Shown here: piece by piece, positions 8,886-18,467 of the stretch
Layout of the letters: every line of letters starts with the position of its first letter
How positions within the stretch are numbered: position 1 is the first letter of the stretch
Assembly (NCBI RefSeq): GCF_020164595.1
Contig: NZ_JAIQZE010000001.1
Span: 434,001-498,000, forward strand
DNA: 64,000 nt
Reading direction: 5' to 3'
DNA from: Psychroflexus longus
Lineage (GTDB): Bacteria; Bacteroidota; Bacteroidia; Flavobacteriales; Flavobacteriaceae
Notes under the pieces: generated by a model
The model's database searches: none
Told to the model about the DNA's origin: nothing
The model's input: only the letters and a program-made list of their open reading frames with translations
Position numbers and translations under genes: made by a program

Positions 8886-9392
8886 TCAAAAAGATATCAT
8901 AGTAAAATTGCTCGTTGTTTTTGTACATGTCCCTCCATTACCGCAAGGTGTACATGACCCTGGAGCACCAGGCTTACTCAGTTTATAAGAGACGACACAA
9001 CCTTCGGGTTCTTGAGAACAATCTGATGTTGTACAAGATGTATCTCCAGAAGCAAATAATTTATTGTTTTCTGATTTTTGAACAAAAAATGATGACTTAA
9101 ATTCATTGCCTTTAAATACAAGCTGATATTCTTCTTTACCAATTTCAGTGATATAAATGTCGGTGAATTTTGCATTTATTTTGGATAATCTCAATAAATT
9201 TCTTTCCCAAGATTTTATTAAAACATCCTTATCTCCTTTAATGACTGGAAGACCATCTTCTAAAACACCAATTTCGATTAAATTATCATTATTGACTACT
9301 TTTTTACTTGAACTTTCACCTTTATCATTACTACACGATAAGATAAATAATGAAATAATTGCTACAGTAATTAATTTGAAGTAATTTCTCAT
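8886..9392 (-). CDS. Small cysteine-rich lipoprotein, unknown function
   Basis: A 168-residue protein with a lipoprotein signal (LFILSC, lipidated Cys near residue 20). The middle is charged and could form a small alpha/beta domain; the last 50 residues are rich in Cys and Gly, with CTTSDC, a single Cys, CTPC and a final Cys, and no obvious metal motif. It is monocistronic and AT-rich. I do not recognise the family. The cysteines could form disulfides on the cell surface; that is inference only. Confidence 0.6.
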   Translation of the reverse strand: MRNYFKLITVAIISLFILSCSNDKGESSSKKVVNNDNLIEIGVLEDGLPVIKGDKDVLIKSWERNLLRLSKINAKFTDIYITEIGKEEYQLVFKGNEFKSSFFVQKSENNKLFASGDTSCTTSDCSQEPEGCVVSYKLSKPGAPGSCTPCGNGGTCTKTTSNFTMISF

Positions 9393-9616
9393 TTTTTAAG
9401 TTTTAAATTTTCTTCTTTGGAATTTTCACAAATAAAAAAATAATTTCTACCAAATTAAATTACGAATTATTTTAAAAAGAAGTAGGTAAATGCATTTAAT
9501 TAACACTATTGGATATACAAAGCCAGTTTAATTAGCTTTCTAAATCAATATCAAATAATCTAGAGAACCACATTAAACTACTGAAAGTTCAATATTATCT
9601 CACGCACAAATTAAAT

Positions 9617-10585
9617 TTAGTACCCCAACTTTACTCTTACTCTTGTCAGAACCTTATCTGCAACTTCTTTTGCTTTAGTTGCCCCGATGCCAAGAAGCCT
9701 ATCAATCTCAGGTTTATTGTTCATAAAATACTCAAACTTTTCACGCTCTTCTTTATAGGTGTCGCGAATCAATTCAAACAAAGCTTGTTTGGCGTGACCA
9801 TAGCCAAATCCACCGGCGAGGTATTTGGATTTTAAATCAGCGACCTCAGCTTCGCTTCCGATGAGTTTATAGATCGCAAAAACATTACAGGTCTCTGGAT
9901 CTTTAGGTGCTTCTAGTGGCGTGCTATCCGTTTCAATCTGCATGATCTGCTTACGTAATTTTTTATCAGACTGGAATAAATTGATCGTGTTACCTTTAGA
10001 TTTACTCATTTTTGCCCCATCGGTTCCAGGAACGTACTTTGAAGATTCAGAAAGTTTTGCTTCTGGCAACACAAAGGTTTCTCCATATTGCGCATGAAAA
10101 CGCTCAGCCACATCTCTGGTCATTTCAATATGCTGCAACTGGTCTTTTCCTACCGGAATAAATTCAGCGTCATACAGCAAAATATCGGCAGCCATTAGCA
10201 TAGGATATGTAAATAGTCCTGCATTCACATCACTCAACCGGTCAGCTTTATCTTTAAATGAATGAGCTAAGGTCAGGCGTTGGTAGGGGAACATACAGTT
10301 GAGGTACCAGGTCAATTCTGTGACTTGCGGCACATCACTTTGTCTATAAAAGGTAGTTTTATTGACGTCCAGACCAAAAGCCAACCAGGTGGCTGCTGTA
10401 GCATAAGTATTCTCTTTTAAGACTTCAGCATCCTTTATTTGAGTCAACGAATGTAAATTCGCTATAAATAAAAACGATTCGTTTTTAGGAGAGTTAGCCA
10501 TCTCAATTGCAGGGATAATGGCTCCTAATAAATTTCCTAAATGCGGGACTCCTGTGCTTTGCACACCGGTTAAAATTCTTGACAT
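9617..10585 (-). CDS. trpS: Tryptophan--tRNA ligase
   Basis: A 322-residue class I aminoacyl-tRNA synthetase that charges tRNA-Trp. The HIGH-type motif appears as PHLGNLLGA near residues 14-22 and the KMSKS loop near residue 193 (DGAKMSKSKGN). GKDQLQHIEMTRD is typical of bacterial TrpRS, and length is normal. It diverges from the acyltransferase gene at 10665 and has a TAnnTTTG box 25 bases upstream of its ATG. Confidence 0.97.
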   Translation of the reverse strand: MSRILTGVQSTGVPHLGNLLGAIIPAIEMANSPKNESFLFIANLHSLTQIKDAEVLKENTYATAATWLAFGLDVNKTTFYRQSDVPQVTELTWYLNCMFPYQRLTLAHSFKDKADRLSDVNAGLFTYPMLMAADILLYDAEFIPVGKDQLQHIEMTRDVAERFHAQYGETFVLPEAKLSESSKYVPGTDGAKMSKSKGNTINLFQSDKKLRKQIMQIETDSTPLEAPKDPETCNVFAIYKLIGSEAEVADLKSKYLAGGFGYGHAKQALFELIRDTYKEEREKFEYFMNNKPEIDRLLGIGATKAKEVADKVLTRVRVKLGY

Positions 10586-10609
10586 AACTCTGATAAATTA
10601 CAAAAGCGT

Positions 10610-10617
10610 CAAAGATA
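10610..10617 (-). promoter_or_regulatory. Candidate -7 box for trpS
   Basis: Minus-strand TATCTTTG matches the Bacteroidetes -7 consensus TAnnTTTG, 25 bases before the trpS ATG. A clear -33 TTTG is not seen. Confidence 0.5.
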
Positions 10618-10664
10618 ATTGTTTTGTTTATGTGAACCCGTTCTATTTATTAAATTTGCCGCCT

Positions 10665-11402
10665 ATGAAATGGATTAAGAAGTTTTTTATACTTGTTTGG
10701 CGGATTTGGTTTTACATCCTCGTCATTACACCACTCATTATACTGCTTCCGTTTCTATTGATTACCACATCTAAAGAGAAGTGGTACAATGGCACCTTCT
10801 TTCTAGGCAAGATTTGGGCAAATATTGTGTTGTACGGCATGGGATTTTATCCAAAAGTCACGTATAACACAAAGTTAGAGTGGAATAAAAGTTATATGCT
10901 CACCGCCAATCACACCAGCATGATCGATATCATGATGATGATTTATGTGTCCAAAACCCCGTTTGTGTTTATCGGTAAAAGAGAGCTAACAAAGCTTCCG
11001 GTTTTTGGTTTAATCTATAGACGCTCCTGTATATTGGTCGACCGAGGCAACGCTAAAAGTAGAAAAGATGCTTTTTTACAGGCTCAGCGCCGACTCAAAA
11101 ACGGGGTAAGCATTTGTATTTTTCCTGAAGGTGGTGTTCCGGACGATATTCATAAGAAGCTGGACGATTTTAAAGACGGAGCTTTTAGATTATCTATTGA
11201 ACATCAAATTCCAATAGTCCCTATTTCATTTCCCGATAGTAAAAAACGCTTTCGTTACGGCTTTGACAGTGGAAGCCCAGGTGTGCTCCGCGCTGTCATT
11301 CATCCTCTAATCCATACTGAAGGATTGGAGTTGAATCTTCCTAACCGCAAACTTCTAAAACAACAAACCGCAGAAGCCATTGCCTCTGAGCTGTACTGGT
11401 AA
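10665..11402 (+). CDS. plsC: 1-acyl-sn-glycerol-3-phosphate acyltransferase
   Basis: A 245-residue membrane-anchored acyltransferase that makes phosphatidic acid from lysophosphatidic acid in phospholipid synthesis. The catalytic NHTSMID box (HX4D) is at residues 82-88 and FPEGG at 153-157. One N-terminal hydrophobic helix (about 8-34) anchors it. I chose ATG at 10665 (MKWIKKFF) because an upstream ATG at 10518 would run through the trpS gene and the divergent promoter region. The paralogue could also be an ornithine-lipid acyltransferase; PlsC is the simplest reading. Confidence 0.88.
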   Translation: MKWIKKFFILVWRIWFYILVITPLIILLPFLLITTSKEKWYNGTFFLGKIWANIVLYGMGFYPKVTYNTKLEWNKSYMLTANHTSMIDIMMMIYVSKTPFVFIGKRELTKLPVFGLIYRRSCILVDRGNAKSRKDAFLQAQRRLKNGVSICIFPEGGVPDDIHKKLDDFKDGAFRLSIEHQIPIVPISFPDSKKRFRYGFDSGSPGVLRAVIHPLIHTEGLELNLPNRKLLKQQTAEAIASELYW

Positions 11403-11794
11403 TATCATTTTGCCTTATTGAAGCCATAGTAGGTCTTAGGTTGGAGGTGTTAGGTTTTAGGTTTTAGGAAAAATTAAATAATCCGCTATCGCGAGCGTCT
11501 CGCTCTTGAAAAGTTAAATAGCAGGCCCTATTTCTTTGATTTATCTCATCACGAATTTCAAAAGTTAACGCACATTCCAAGCAACAGGCAACAGACTTTA
11601 AATTTCTTGCGTTAAAATCAGAGGTAATTTTAATAGAAAATCTTTTCCCTCCAATGCTAGCTAAAAAAGATAAGAGAAATTCTTGTAACAATTAAAAATG
11701 AATTAACCTAACACCTCATTATTACATTAGGTTCTTTAAATTTGATAGTATTACACGGATTAATCATATTGAGTAAAATTTGAATTTATAACAC
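11403..11794. other. Intergenic stretch before yebC
   Basis: 392 bases without a convincing gene. A run of TTAGGTTTTAGG-like direct repeats lies at about 11430-11468 and a palindromic GCGAGCGTCTCGC segment near 11491. A 75-codon minus-strand open frame (11464-11691) has no recognisable domain and overlaps these repeats. Confidence 0.4.
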
Positions 11795-12553
11795 ATGGCA
11801 GGACATAGCAAATGGGCAAACATCAAACACAGGAAAGGCGCCCAGGATAAAAAGCGAGCAAAGCAATTTACAAGAGCGATCAAGGAAATAACGGTGGCCG
11901 TAAAGGAAGGTGGCGGGCCAGATCCTGAAAGTAATCCTACCTTGAGGAATGCCATTTCCAATGCAAAAGGGGTCAACATGCCCAAAGACACCATTGAACG
12001 CGCTATAAAGAAAGCCTCAGGAGCTGATGCGGATAACTATGAATCGGTCACTTTTGAAGGTTATGGTCCTCATGGCATCGCCATTTTTGTGGAATGTACC
12101 ACCGACAATACCAACCGAACCGTTGCTTCTATCCGTTCTATCTTCAGTAAAAATGGAGGTAGTCTTGGAACCAATGGTTCTTTAGAGTTTTTATTTGACA
12201 AGAAAGGCGTTTTTGTTCTGGAAACTACTGAGTTAGAACTAAGCACCGAAGAGTTGGAGCTGGAATTGATTGACGGAGGAGCTTTAGAATTTGAAAGAGA
12301 CGAAGACTTATTAAGGGTATATACTGAATTTACTGACTTTGGAAAAATGTCAAGTAAACTCGAAGAACTCAGCATTGAACCCAAAAATGCAGAAGTGCAG
12401 AGAATTCCATTAAATACTACCAAATTATCTGTTGAACAAGGCACACAAATCTTAAATCTAATTGATAAATTTGAAGACGATGATGACGTACAAAATGTTT
12501 ATCATACTTTAGAAGTCACCGACGAATTGATTGAATCTATGGAAGAGGATTAG
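11795..12553 (+). CDS. yebC: YebC/PmpR family protein
   Basis: A 252-residue cytoplasmic protein starting MAGHSKWANIKHRKG, the hallmark of the YebC/PmpR family. Blocks AKQFTRAIKEI, NPTLRNAISNAKGVNMPKDTIERAIKKA and GYGPHGIAIFVECTTDN are all intact. Family members have been described as DNA-binding regulators and more recently as factors that help ribosomes through difficult proline motifs. The length and three-domain layout are normal, with an acidic C-terminus. Confidence 0.95.
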   Translation: MAGHSKWANIKHRKGAQDKKRAKQFTRAIKEITVAVKEGGGPDPESNPTLRNAISNAKGVNMPKDTIERAIKKASGADADNYESVTFEGYGPHGIAIFVECTTDNTNRTVASIRSIFSKNGGSLGTNGSLEFLFDKKGVFVLETTELELSTEELELELIDGGALEFERDEDLLRVYTEFTDFGKMSSKLEELSIEPKNAEVQRIPLNTTKLSVEQGTQILNLIDKFEDDDDVQNVYHTLEVTDELIESMEED

Positions 12554-12607
12554 ATTATTAATTTCAATTCACTAAAATGATCACTTAAAACTTTAACCCA
12601 ATTTACC

Positions 12608-13309
12608 ATGAAAACATCCTACACCACTTTAGTATTTTTATTAGTCTTTGCCTTAGGCTATAGCCAAAATGAGAACGAGTCTCAAACTGATGCTTCTAAG
12701 ACTGAAAATGAGAACAGTAATTTCAAGCTAGATTACTATTTAGGTTTTGGAATGCTCTATACAGACGCCCTGGATATCAATCCCTTTTTAAGTGAAAGCA
12801 ATGTTCCCACTGTTAGGCGTTTTCCGTTTGAGTTATCCTTTGGAATAACCGGAGATTTTGGCCGAAACCGAATTGATTTAGATTTTGGATTCTACAATCA
12901 GGAGCGTGAACGCGATGAATTTGGTCATAAAGTGAATTCAGCGCAACTGACGTTAAGATACCTCAGAAATGTAATTCAGTTTGAAAACAATGACCGAATT
13001 TTCCTAGGAGCAGGACTCAGTTATATGACCACTGAATTGGAATTTTACGATAAAAGCGACGACATCGATTTAAATGATCCGGGAAACTTTGGAGATTTAG
13101 CAAAGCTGAACAACTCACAATTCCATATCAGCCCAAGTATTGGATATTCTATTTTTGATTCAGATGATAATGAGGAGTTTGTAAGGATTCAATTGTCTTA
13201 TGATATCAATGTGACCAGTGACAGCTGGGAATCTGATTATGCCAGAGTAAACAACAGCATCAGTGAAGCAGGGAATAGATTCCGTTTACAATTGATATTG
13301 CCGTTCTAA
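12608..13309 (+). CDS. Predicted outer-membrane beta-barrel protein
   Basis: A 233-residue protein with a signal peptide (cleavage near GYSQ) followed by amphipathic strands such as LDYYLGFGMLYTD, FELSFGITGDFG, RIDLDFGFYNQE and FRLQLILPF. It ends in a strand closing with F, typical of 8- to 10-strand outer-membrane barrels. No catalytic motif is seen. It follows yebC by about 55 bases but may be separately expressed. Its stop overlaps the stop of the converging DUF4199 gene. The family is not recognised beyond the fold class. Confidence 0.65.
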   Translation: MKTSYTTLVFLLVFALGYSQNENESQTDASKTENENSNFKLDYYLGFGMLYTDALDINPFLSESNVPTVRRFPFELSFGITGDFGRNRIDLDFGFYNQERERDEFGHKVNSAQLTLRYLRNVIQFENNDRIFLGAGLSYMTTELEFYDKSDDIDLNDPGNFGDLAKLNNSQFHISPSIGYSIFDSDDNEEFVRIQLSYDINVTSDSWESDYARVNNSISEAGNRFRLQLILPF

Positions 13310-13785
13310 ACCTTTTTGTTTTTCAGGAATAATGCGATAATAGCTGAAAAGAAAACGCCAGTAGCCAGATTATTAAAGACAGCGTCTCTTAGCATAGTAT
13401 TGAGGTTGTAAATTTGCTCTAGGCCTTCTCTTGGAACTCCTTGTTCGGCTCTTACCTCTACAATATTCGACATGAATTCTGGTGAGATAAATTCGGTCAT
13501 GAGATAAACCGCTGCCGGGGAGAGACCAGCTATTATGGCCGATAATACCACACCAGAGATAAAGGCTTTCTGCCAGGTGATCTCACCACCGTAGTACCTT
13601 TCCCGTTTTTGTCTAATCGCAATGATGTAGATCAAAGCCTGCGGAACCATCAACCAAAACGAAAAAATAGGTTGGCTGCTGACGTTTTCACCATGGTAAC
13701 CCAGGTACTTTTCAAAGTACACCCAGGCTATACTAATAGCTGTAAACGCTGAAGCCCATTTTAATTCAATTTCAAATTTTTTCAT
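13306..13785 (-). CDS. DUF4199 family membrane protein
   Basis: A 159-residue inner-membrane protein with four predicted helices matching the Bacteroidetes DUF4199 family (function unknown). Visible features are an N-terminal KWASAFTAISIAWVYFEKYLGYH helix, the ITWQKAFISGVVLSAIIAGLS helix, and a periplasmic or cytosolic loop before the last helix. I chose the ATG at 13785 (MKKFEIEL); an upstream in-frame ATG at 13860 adds 25 residues unlike the family. The stop codons of this gene and the barrel gene overlap tail to tail. Confidence 0.8.
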   Translation of the reverse strand: MKKFEIELKWASAFTAISIAWVYFEKYLGYHGENVSSQPIFSFWLMVPQALIYIIAIRQKRERYYGGEITWQKAFISGVVLSAIIAGLSPAAVYLMTEFISPEFMSNIVEVRAEQGVPREGLEQIYNLNTMLRDAVFNNLATGVFFSAIIALFLKNKKV

Positions 13786-13959
13786 GCTGTTGATTTTGAA
13801 TTGATTATTTGTTATTAATAAGCAAAAGCTGAGCATCAACTCCATCTCAACTCTGCTCAATATTAAAAAAGAATGTAAACGTTATAATCTACCAACAAAA
13901 CCAAAGATTACAATTGGCTCAATTCTATATTAGTATACTACTAGTACAAAGTCTTGAGC

Positions 13960-16900
13960 CTAGTTATTGATTAATACCCATTCGCCTTTATCGATCAAAG
14001 GAATGGCTTGTTTGTACTTCAACGTTTTTTCTTCGCCAGAACCTACGTGTTTGATAGTAACTTTATCGTTTCTACCAATCTTCGGTTGCTCTCTTACTAC
14101 AGTTTCCACAACTTGTTGCTGCTGACTTGCCTGTGCACCTGCCTTCCTGGATTGTGCTGCACGCTCATCCAGATTTTGAATTTCGTCTTTCTGTGTTTTC
14201 AGATTTTCTTTTGGTCGGCGTTGTTTAGCTTCTGTGATTTGCTCTGGCTCACGCTGTGGTAATTCTCCTTTGAATAGGAAGGAAATCACATCTTTGTTCA
14301 CCTCTTCAATCATGACTTTAAACAGTTCAAAAGCCTCAAACTTATAAATCAGAAGAGGATCTTTCTGCTCATGAACGGCTAACTGAACGCTTTGTTTTAG
14401 CTCGTCCATTTTACGCAAGTGGTTCTTCCAGGCTTCATCAATGATGGCGAGTGAAATGTTCTTTTCAAAATCGGTAATCAGCTCTTTTCCTTCACTTTCG
14501 TAAGCCTTCTTTAAATTGGTAACCACCTGCAAGGTCTTTTGACCGTCAGTAAAAGGAACCGCTATACGTTCAAATTTCTCACCTTGTTTTTCGTAAACTT
14601 TCTTAATGACCGGGAATGCCTCTTCAGCATTATTGATCATCTTATTTTTATAATTTTCGTAAGCTTCTTTGTAAACTTTACCAGCAGTCTTTTGAACAGG
14701 TTGCTTTTCGAATTCACCTTTAGTTACAGGAGAATTCATAGAGAAGAAGCGAATTAATTCAAACTCAAAATTCTCAAAATCGTTAGTGGCATTATTGGAT
14801 GCCGTGATGACTTCAGCCGTATCAAATATCATGTTGGCGATATCGATTCTTAATCGCTCACCATATAATGCATTGTAACGGCGCTTATAAATCACCTCAC
14901 GTTGCGCGTTCATAACATCGTCATACTCAAGTAAACGTTTTCTAATTCCGAAGTTATTTTCCTCGACTTTCTTCTGCGCCCGTTCAATAGATTTGGAAAT
15001 CATGGAATGCTGAATCACTTCACCTTCCTCAAGTCCCATTCTGTCCATCAATTTGGCAATTTTCTCACTACCAAATAAACGCATCAGGTTATCTTCCAGA
15101 GACACATAGAATTGTGAACTTCCAGGATCTCCCTGACGACCAGCACGACCTCTCAGCTGCCTGTCCACACGTCTGGAATCGTGACGCTCTGTACCTACAA
15201 TGGCCAGACCGCCTGCTTCTTTCACTTCTTTGGACAACTTAATATCCGTTCCACGACCCGCCATGTTGGTAGCGATAGTAACTACTCCAGGCTTACCCGC
15301 TTCAGCAACAATATCAGCTTCGCGTTTGTGTAATTTGGCGTTCAAAACATTGTGAGGCACCGAACGCAACTTCAACATTCTACTCAGTAATTCTGAAATT
15401 TCTACAGAAGTCGTACCAATCAAAATCGGTCTTCCCTGGGCTGAAAGCTGAGCTACCTCTTCAATGATAGCATTGTATTTTTCTCTTTTGGTTTTATAAA
15501 CCTTGTCCTGCTTATCGTCTCTGGCAATGGGTTTGTTGGTTGGAATTTCCATCACATCCAAATTGTAGATCTCCAGGAATTCACCAGCTTCTGTCATGGC
15601 TGTACCGGTCATACCCGCCAGCTTGTTGTACATTCTGAAGTAATTCTGAAGCGTGACCGTTGCAAAGGTCTGGGTAGCATCTTCAATCTTTACATTTTCC
15701 TTAGCTTCAATCGCCTGGTGAAGTCCGTCGGAATACCGTCGACCATCCATGATACGACCAGTCTGCTCATCAACAATTTTTACTTTATTGTCCATGACCA
15801 CATACTCGGTGTCTTTTTCGAATAAGGTATATGCTTTCAGCAATTGTCTCAAGGTATGAATACGCTCACTTTTGACGCTAAAGTCTCTGTATAGTTCTTC
15901 TTTTTTCTCTGCCTCTTCTTCTTTAGATAGGTTTTCTTTTTCAATCTGAGCAATTTCCATCCCGATTTCCGGCATGACGAAAAAGTCCTTGTTATCATCA
16001 CCAGAAAGAAAATCAATTCCTTTGTCGGTTAAGTCAATCTGATTGCTTTTTTCTTCGATTGTAAAATACAATTCGGCATCCACCTTATGCATTTCCCTGT
16101 TGTTGTCCTGCATGTAGTAATTTTCGGTCTTTTGAAGCAATTGCTTCACACCTTCCTCACTTAAGAACTTAATCAGTGCTTTATTTTTAGGCAAACCTCT
16201 GTAAACTCTCAACAATTGAAAACCTCCTTCTTTGGTGTCGCCCTCTTTAATCAGTTTTTTAGCTTCCGCCAAAACGCCGGTTAATTGCTTACGCTGAACT
16301 TCAACGATTTTAGCAATCTGAGGTTTTAGGTTTTCAAACTCGTGCACATCGCCTTTAGGCACAGGACCAGAAATAATCAATGGTGTTCTTGCATCATCAA
16401 TCAACACAGAATCCACCTCATCCACAATCGCATAATGATGCGGACGCTGCACCAAATCTTCTGGTGAGTGACTCATGTTATCCCGCAAATAATCAAAACC
16501 AAATTCGTTGTTGGTACCGTAAGTAATATCGGCGTTGTAAGCCTTTCGTCTGGCAGCCGAGTTCGGCTTATAGTAATCTACGCAATCCACGCTCATCCCG
16601 TGAAACTGGAAAATAGGAGCCATCCAGGCACTATCCCGCTTGGCTAAGTAATCGTTTACGGTGACCAGGTGCACGCCTTTCCCGCTAAGAGCGTTAAGGT
16701 ACATTGGTAAGGTAGCGACAAGGGTTTTACCCTCACCAGTTTGCATTTCAGCAATCTTTCCCTGGTGCATCGCAATACCACCAATCAGCTGCACATCGTA
16801 ATGAATCATATCCCAGGTCACAGGCTTTCCAGCGGCATCCCAGGAATTGTTCCAAATGGCCTTTTCACCGTCAAGAGTCACATAGTCCTTATCTGCAGAA

Positions 16901-17319
16901 AGTGTTCTGTCAAATTCAGTTGCTGTGACTTCGAGGGTAGTATTGTGAAAAAAACGTTTTGCTGTTTCTTTTACTGTAGCAAAAGCTTCAGGAAGGATGT
17001 CATTTAAGACTTCTTCTGTCTTTTGATAGACCTGCTCGTTCAGCTCATCAATTTCAGTATAGAAATTTTCTTTAACGTCGATGTCGATTTCGTTTTCAGC
17101 TTTCTCTTTTAGCTCGTCGATCTGAGCCTGAAGATCAGCGGTAGCTTCTTTGATCTTAGCTTTAAAACGGACTGTATTATCACGAAGTTCATCTATGCTT
17201 AGTGCTTCAAACTGACTTTCGAAGCTTTTAATTTGGTCTACAATTGGAGTGGTGGCTTTAAGATCCTTCTTGGTCTTATCGCCTACAAATACTTTTAATA
17301 CGGAATCTAAAACACCCAT
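13960..17319 (-). CDS. secA: Preprotein translocase ATPase SecA
   Basis: A 1119-residue SecA, the ATPase that drives proteins through SecYEG. Walker A is MQTGEGKTL near residue 190, the DEVDSVLIDDARTPLIISGP block follows near 300, and the second ATPase half has TNMAGRGTDI and QLRGRAGRQGDPGSS. It has the extra internal charged inserts typical of Bacteroidetes SecA. The usual C-terminal CxCGSGKKYKxCH zinc motif is absent: the tail reads GRNDKVTIKHVGSGEEKTLK before ending in VLINN, as in related bacteria. A TAnnTTTG box lies about 25 bases upstream of the ATG. Confidence 0.98.
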   Translation of the reverse strand: MGVLDSVLKVFVGDKTKKDLKATTPIVDQIKSFESQFEALSIDELRDNTVRFKAKIKEATADLQAQIDELKEKAENEIDIDVKENFYTEIDELNEQVYQKTEEVLNDILPEAFATVKETAKRFFHNTTLEVTATEFDRTLSADKDYVTLDGEKAIWNNSWDAAGKPVTWDMIHYDVQLIGGIAMHQGKIAEMQTGEGKTLVATLPMYLNALSGKGVHLVTVNDYLAKRDSAWMAPIFQFHGMSVDCVDYYKPNSAARRKAYNADITYGTNNEFGFDYLRDNMSHSPEDLVQRPHHYAIVDEVDSVLIDDARTPLIISGPVPKGDVHEFENLKPQIAKIVEVQRKQLTGVLAEAKKLIKEGDTKEGGFQLLRVYRGLPKNKALIKFLSEEGVKQLLQKTENYYMQDNNREMHKVDAELYFTIEEKSNQIDLTDKGIDFLSGDDNKDFFVMPEIGMEIAQIEKENLSKEEEAEKKEELYRDFSVKSERIHTLRQLLKAYTLFEKDTEYVVMDNKVKIVDEQTGRIMDGRRYSDGLHQAIEAKENVKIEDATQTFATVTLQNYFRMYNKLAGMTGTAMTEAGEFLEIYNLDVMEIPTNKPIARDDKQDKVYKTKREKYNAIIEEVAQLSAQGRPILIGTTSVEISELLSRMLKLRSVPHNVLNAKLHKREADIVAEAGKPGVVTIATNMAGRGTDIKLSKEVKEAGGLAIVGTERHDSRRVDRQLRGRAGRQGDPGSSQFYVSLEDNLMRLFGSEKIAKLMDRMGLEEGEVIQHSMISKSIERAQKKVEENNFGIRKRLLEYDDVMNAQREVIYKRRYNALYGERLRIDIANMIFDTAEVITASNNATNDFENFEFELIRFFSMNSPVTKGEFEKQPVQKTAGKVYKEAYENYKNKMINNAEEAFPVIKKVYEKQGEKFERIAVPFTDGQKTLQVVTNLKKAYESEGKELITDFEKNISLAIIDEAWKNHLRKMDELKQSVQLAVHEQKDPLLIYKFEAFELFKVMIEEVNKDVISFLFKGELPQREPEQITEAKQRRPKENLKTQKDEIQNLDERAAQSRKAGAQASQQQQVVETVVREQPKIGRNDKVTIKHVGSGEEKTLKYKQAIPLIDKGEWVLINN

Positions 17320-17343
17320 AAGTGGCTTTATTAATTAGTGATT

Positions 17344-17351
17344 CAAAGGTA
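17344..17351 (-). promoter_or_regulatory. Candidate -7 box for secA
   Basis: Minus-strand TACCTTTG matches TAnnTTTG, about 25 bases before the secA start. It lies right after the terminator of the upstream DUF2795 gene, which supports a separate secA promoter. Confidence 0.55.
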
Positions 17352-17359
17352 ACGAAAAA

Positions 17360-17384
17360 AAAAAGTCTCTTTAAGAGACTTTTT
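17360..17384. terminator. Bidirectional-looking terminator after the DUF2795 gene
   Basis: AAAAAGTCTCT and AGAGACTTTTT pair exactly around TTA. It ends the minus-strand DUF2795 gene 27 bases after its stop. Confidence 0.85.
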
Positions 17385-17410
17385 ATGTGATTTTAATAAG
17401 AGGATGGACG

Positions 17411-17632
17411 TTAATATTCGTCTTCATTCCATAAATAATCGTCATCTGTAGGATAATCTGGCCAGATTTCTTCTATGGAGTCGTAAGTATCACCTTCATC
17501 TTCTATGGATTGTAAATTTTCTACAACCTCAAGCGGCGCACCAGTTCGTATCGCGTAATCTATCAATTCATCTTTGGTTGCTGGCCAAGGCGCATCACTC
17601 AGGTAGGAAGCAAGTTCTAAAGTCCAATACAT
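17411..17632 (-). CDS. DUF2795 family small protein
   Basis: A 73-residue acidic protein starting MYWTLELASYLSDAPWPATKDELIDYAIR, matching the DUF2795 family, which has a helical core and unknown function. The family core covers residues 1-45 and the tail is strongly acidic (Asp/Glu/Tyr). It lies upstream of secA but a terminator separates the two. Good match in length and start. Confidence 0.85.
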   Translation of the reverse strand: MYWTLELASYLSDAPWPATKDELIDYAIRTGAPLEVVENLQSIEDEGDTYDSIEEIWPDYPTDDDYLWNEDEY

Positions 17633-17825
17633 TGTAAGGATATTTTAATTTTTGCAAATGTAATTTTTTTAGCATAACGGCCAACATTTTTCAGATTTAT
17701 TTGGTGGTAAAATTTTGCTAAAGCTCTGATTTCAAATTGGATTAGATCAAAGAGTCGTTTATGGTTTACTGTTTTTCGCTGATCGTGTATTCGTGTAATC
17801 GAGTAATCGAGTAGTCGTGTTGTCT

Positions 17826-17912
17826 GTCATCCTGAATGCAGCGTAGCGGAATGAGGGATCTTTAAATTATCGGTGAATGAAAAGATTCCTCATATCATCG
17901 GAATGACAGGTC
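17826..17912. repeat. Dispersed GTCATCCTGAATGCAG...GGAATGACAGG repeat, copy 1
   Basis: Begins GTCATCCTGAATGCAGCG and ends GGAATGACAGG, with ATCTTTAAATTATCG in the middle; the two ends are roughly complementary (TGTCATTCC-like), giving a long imperfect hairpin. Other copies: 17976-18102 (with an inserted hairpin around GCCAGGCAGGC), 18180-18252 and a diverged one at 19695-19785. Eroded traces lie near 53050-53130. Confidence 0.75.
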
Positions 17913-18340
17913 GGCTTTTCGTTTACGGATATTCGTGTATTCGTATAGTCGTATAGTCGTGGGTTAAAAGCTGGTTGTCATCCTGAATGCAGCGTAGCGG
18001 AATGAAGAATCTTTAAATTATTGATAAATAAATAGATTCCCTGTCTTTGTTGCCAGGCAGGCTCGGCGAAGCGAAAAAGTTTCTTTGTCGGAATGACAGG
18101 CCGGTTTTTGGTTTACCGTGTATTCGTATATTGGTATAATCGAATAGTCGTAGGTCTTGAATCAAGGTTCAAAGAATTGCTTGTCATTCTGAATGCAGCT
18201 TAGTTGAATGAAGAATCTTTAAATTATCGATGAGTGAAAAGACTCCTTCTATCGTCGGATTTAGTTTATTGTGTACTAATGTAAATATGGTTCTCGACTC
18301 CGCTCGAACATGAAACAAATCAGGCATGTCATGATTAAAA

Positions 18341-18394
18341 GGTCAACCTGCCCGACTAGCGTCAGTCAGGCGGGCTGGTCAAAAATTAAATTTT
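18341..18394. repeat. 54-base direct repeat, left copy
   Basis: Identical over 54 bases to 19105-19158. It contains the imperfect palindrome CCTGCCCGACTAG...CAGGCGGG. The two copies bracket the cobalamin adenosyltransferase gene. Confidence 0.85.
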
Positions 18395-18467
18395 TCGGAG
18401 TAAACTCGCAAATTCAGAGCCTTTTTTATTTCAATTTCTCAAAAACTCATTACTCAAAGACTCTTCT

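Larger units (their letters stand above)
17633..18467. other. Repeat-filled intergenic region
   Basis: 835 bases without a supported gene. It holds three 8-nt-period arrays (17783-17822, 17932-17961, 18118-18152), three copies of a long dispersed repeat (17826-17912, 17976-18102, 18180-18252) and a 54-base direct repeat at 18341-18394 that recurs at 19105. Small open frames here are made of repeat sequence. Confidence 0.8.

Noticed and set aside
10518-10664. Longer start for the acyltransferase
   Set aside because: It would lie inside the opposite-strand trpS gene and its promoter; family homology begins at 10665.
11464-11691. 75-codon minus-strand open frame
   Set aside because: No recognisable domain; overlaps repeat-like GAGCGAGACGC sequence and TTAGG repeats.
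13786-13860. Longer start for the DUF4199 protein
   Set aside because: The extra 25 residues do not resemble the family N-terminus; MKKFEIEL at 13785 does.
13960-17319. SecA lacking the zinc motif read as a frameshift
   Set aside because: The reading frame is continuous and the zinc-less tail is usual in Bacteroidetes.
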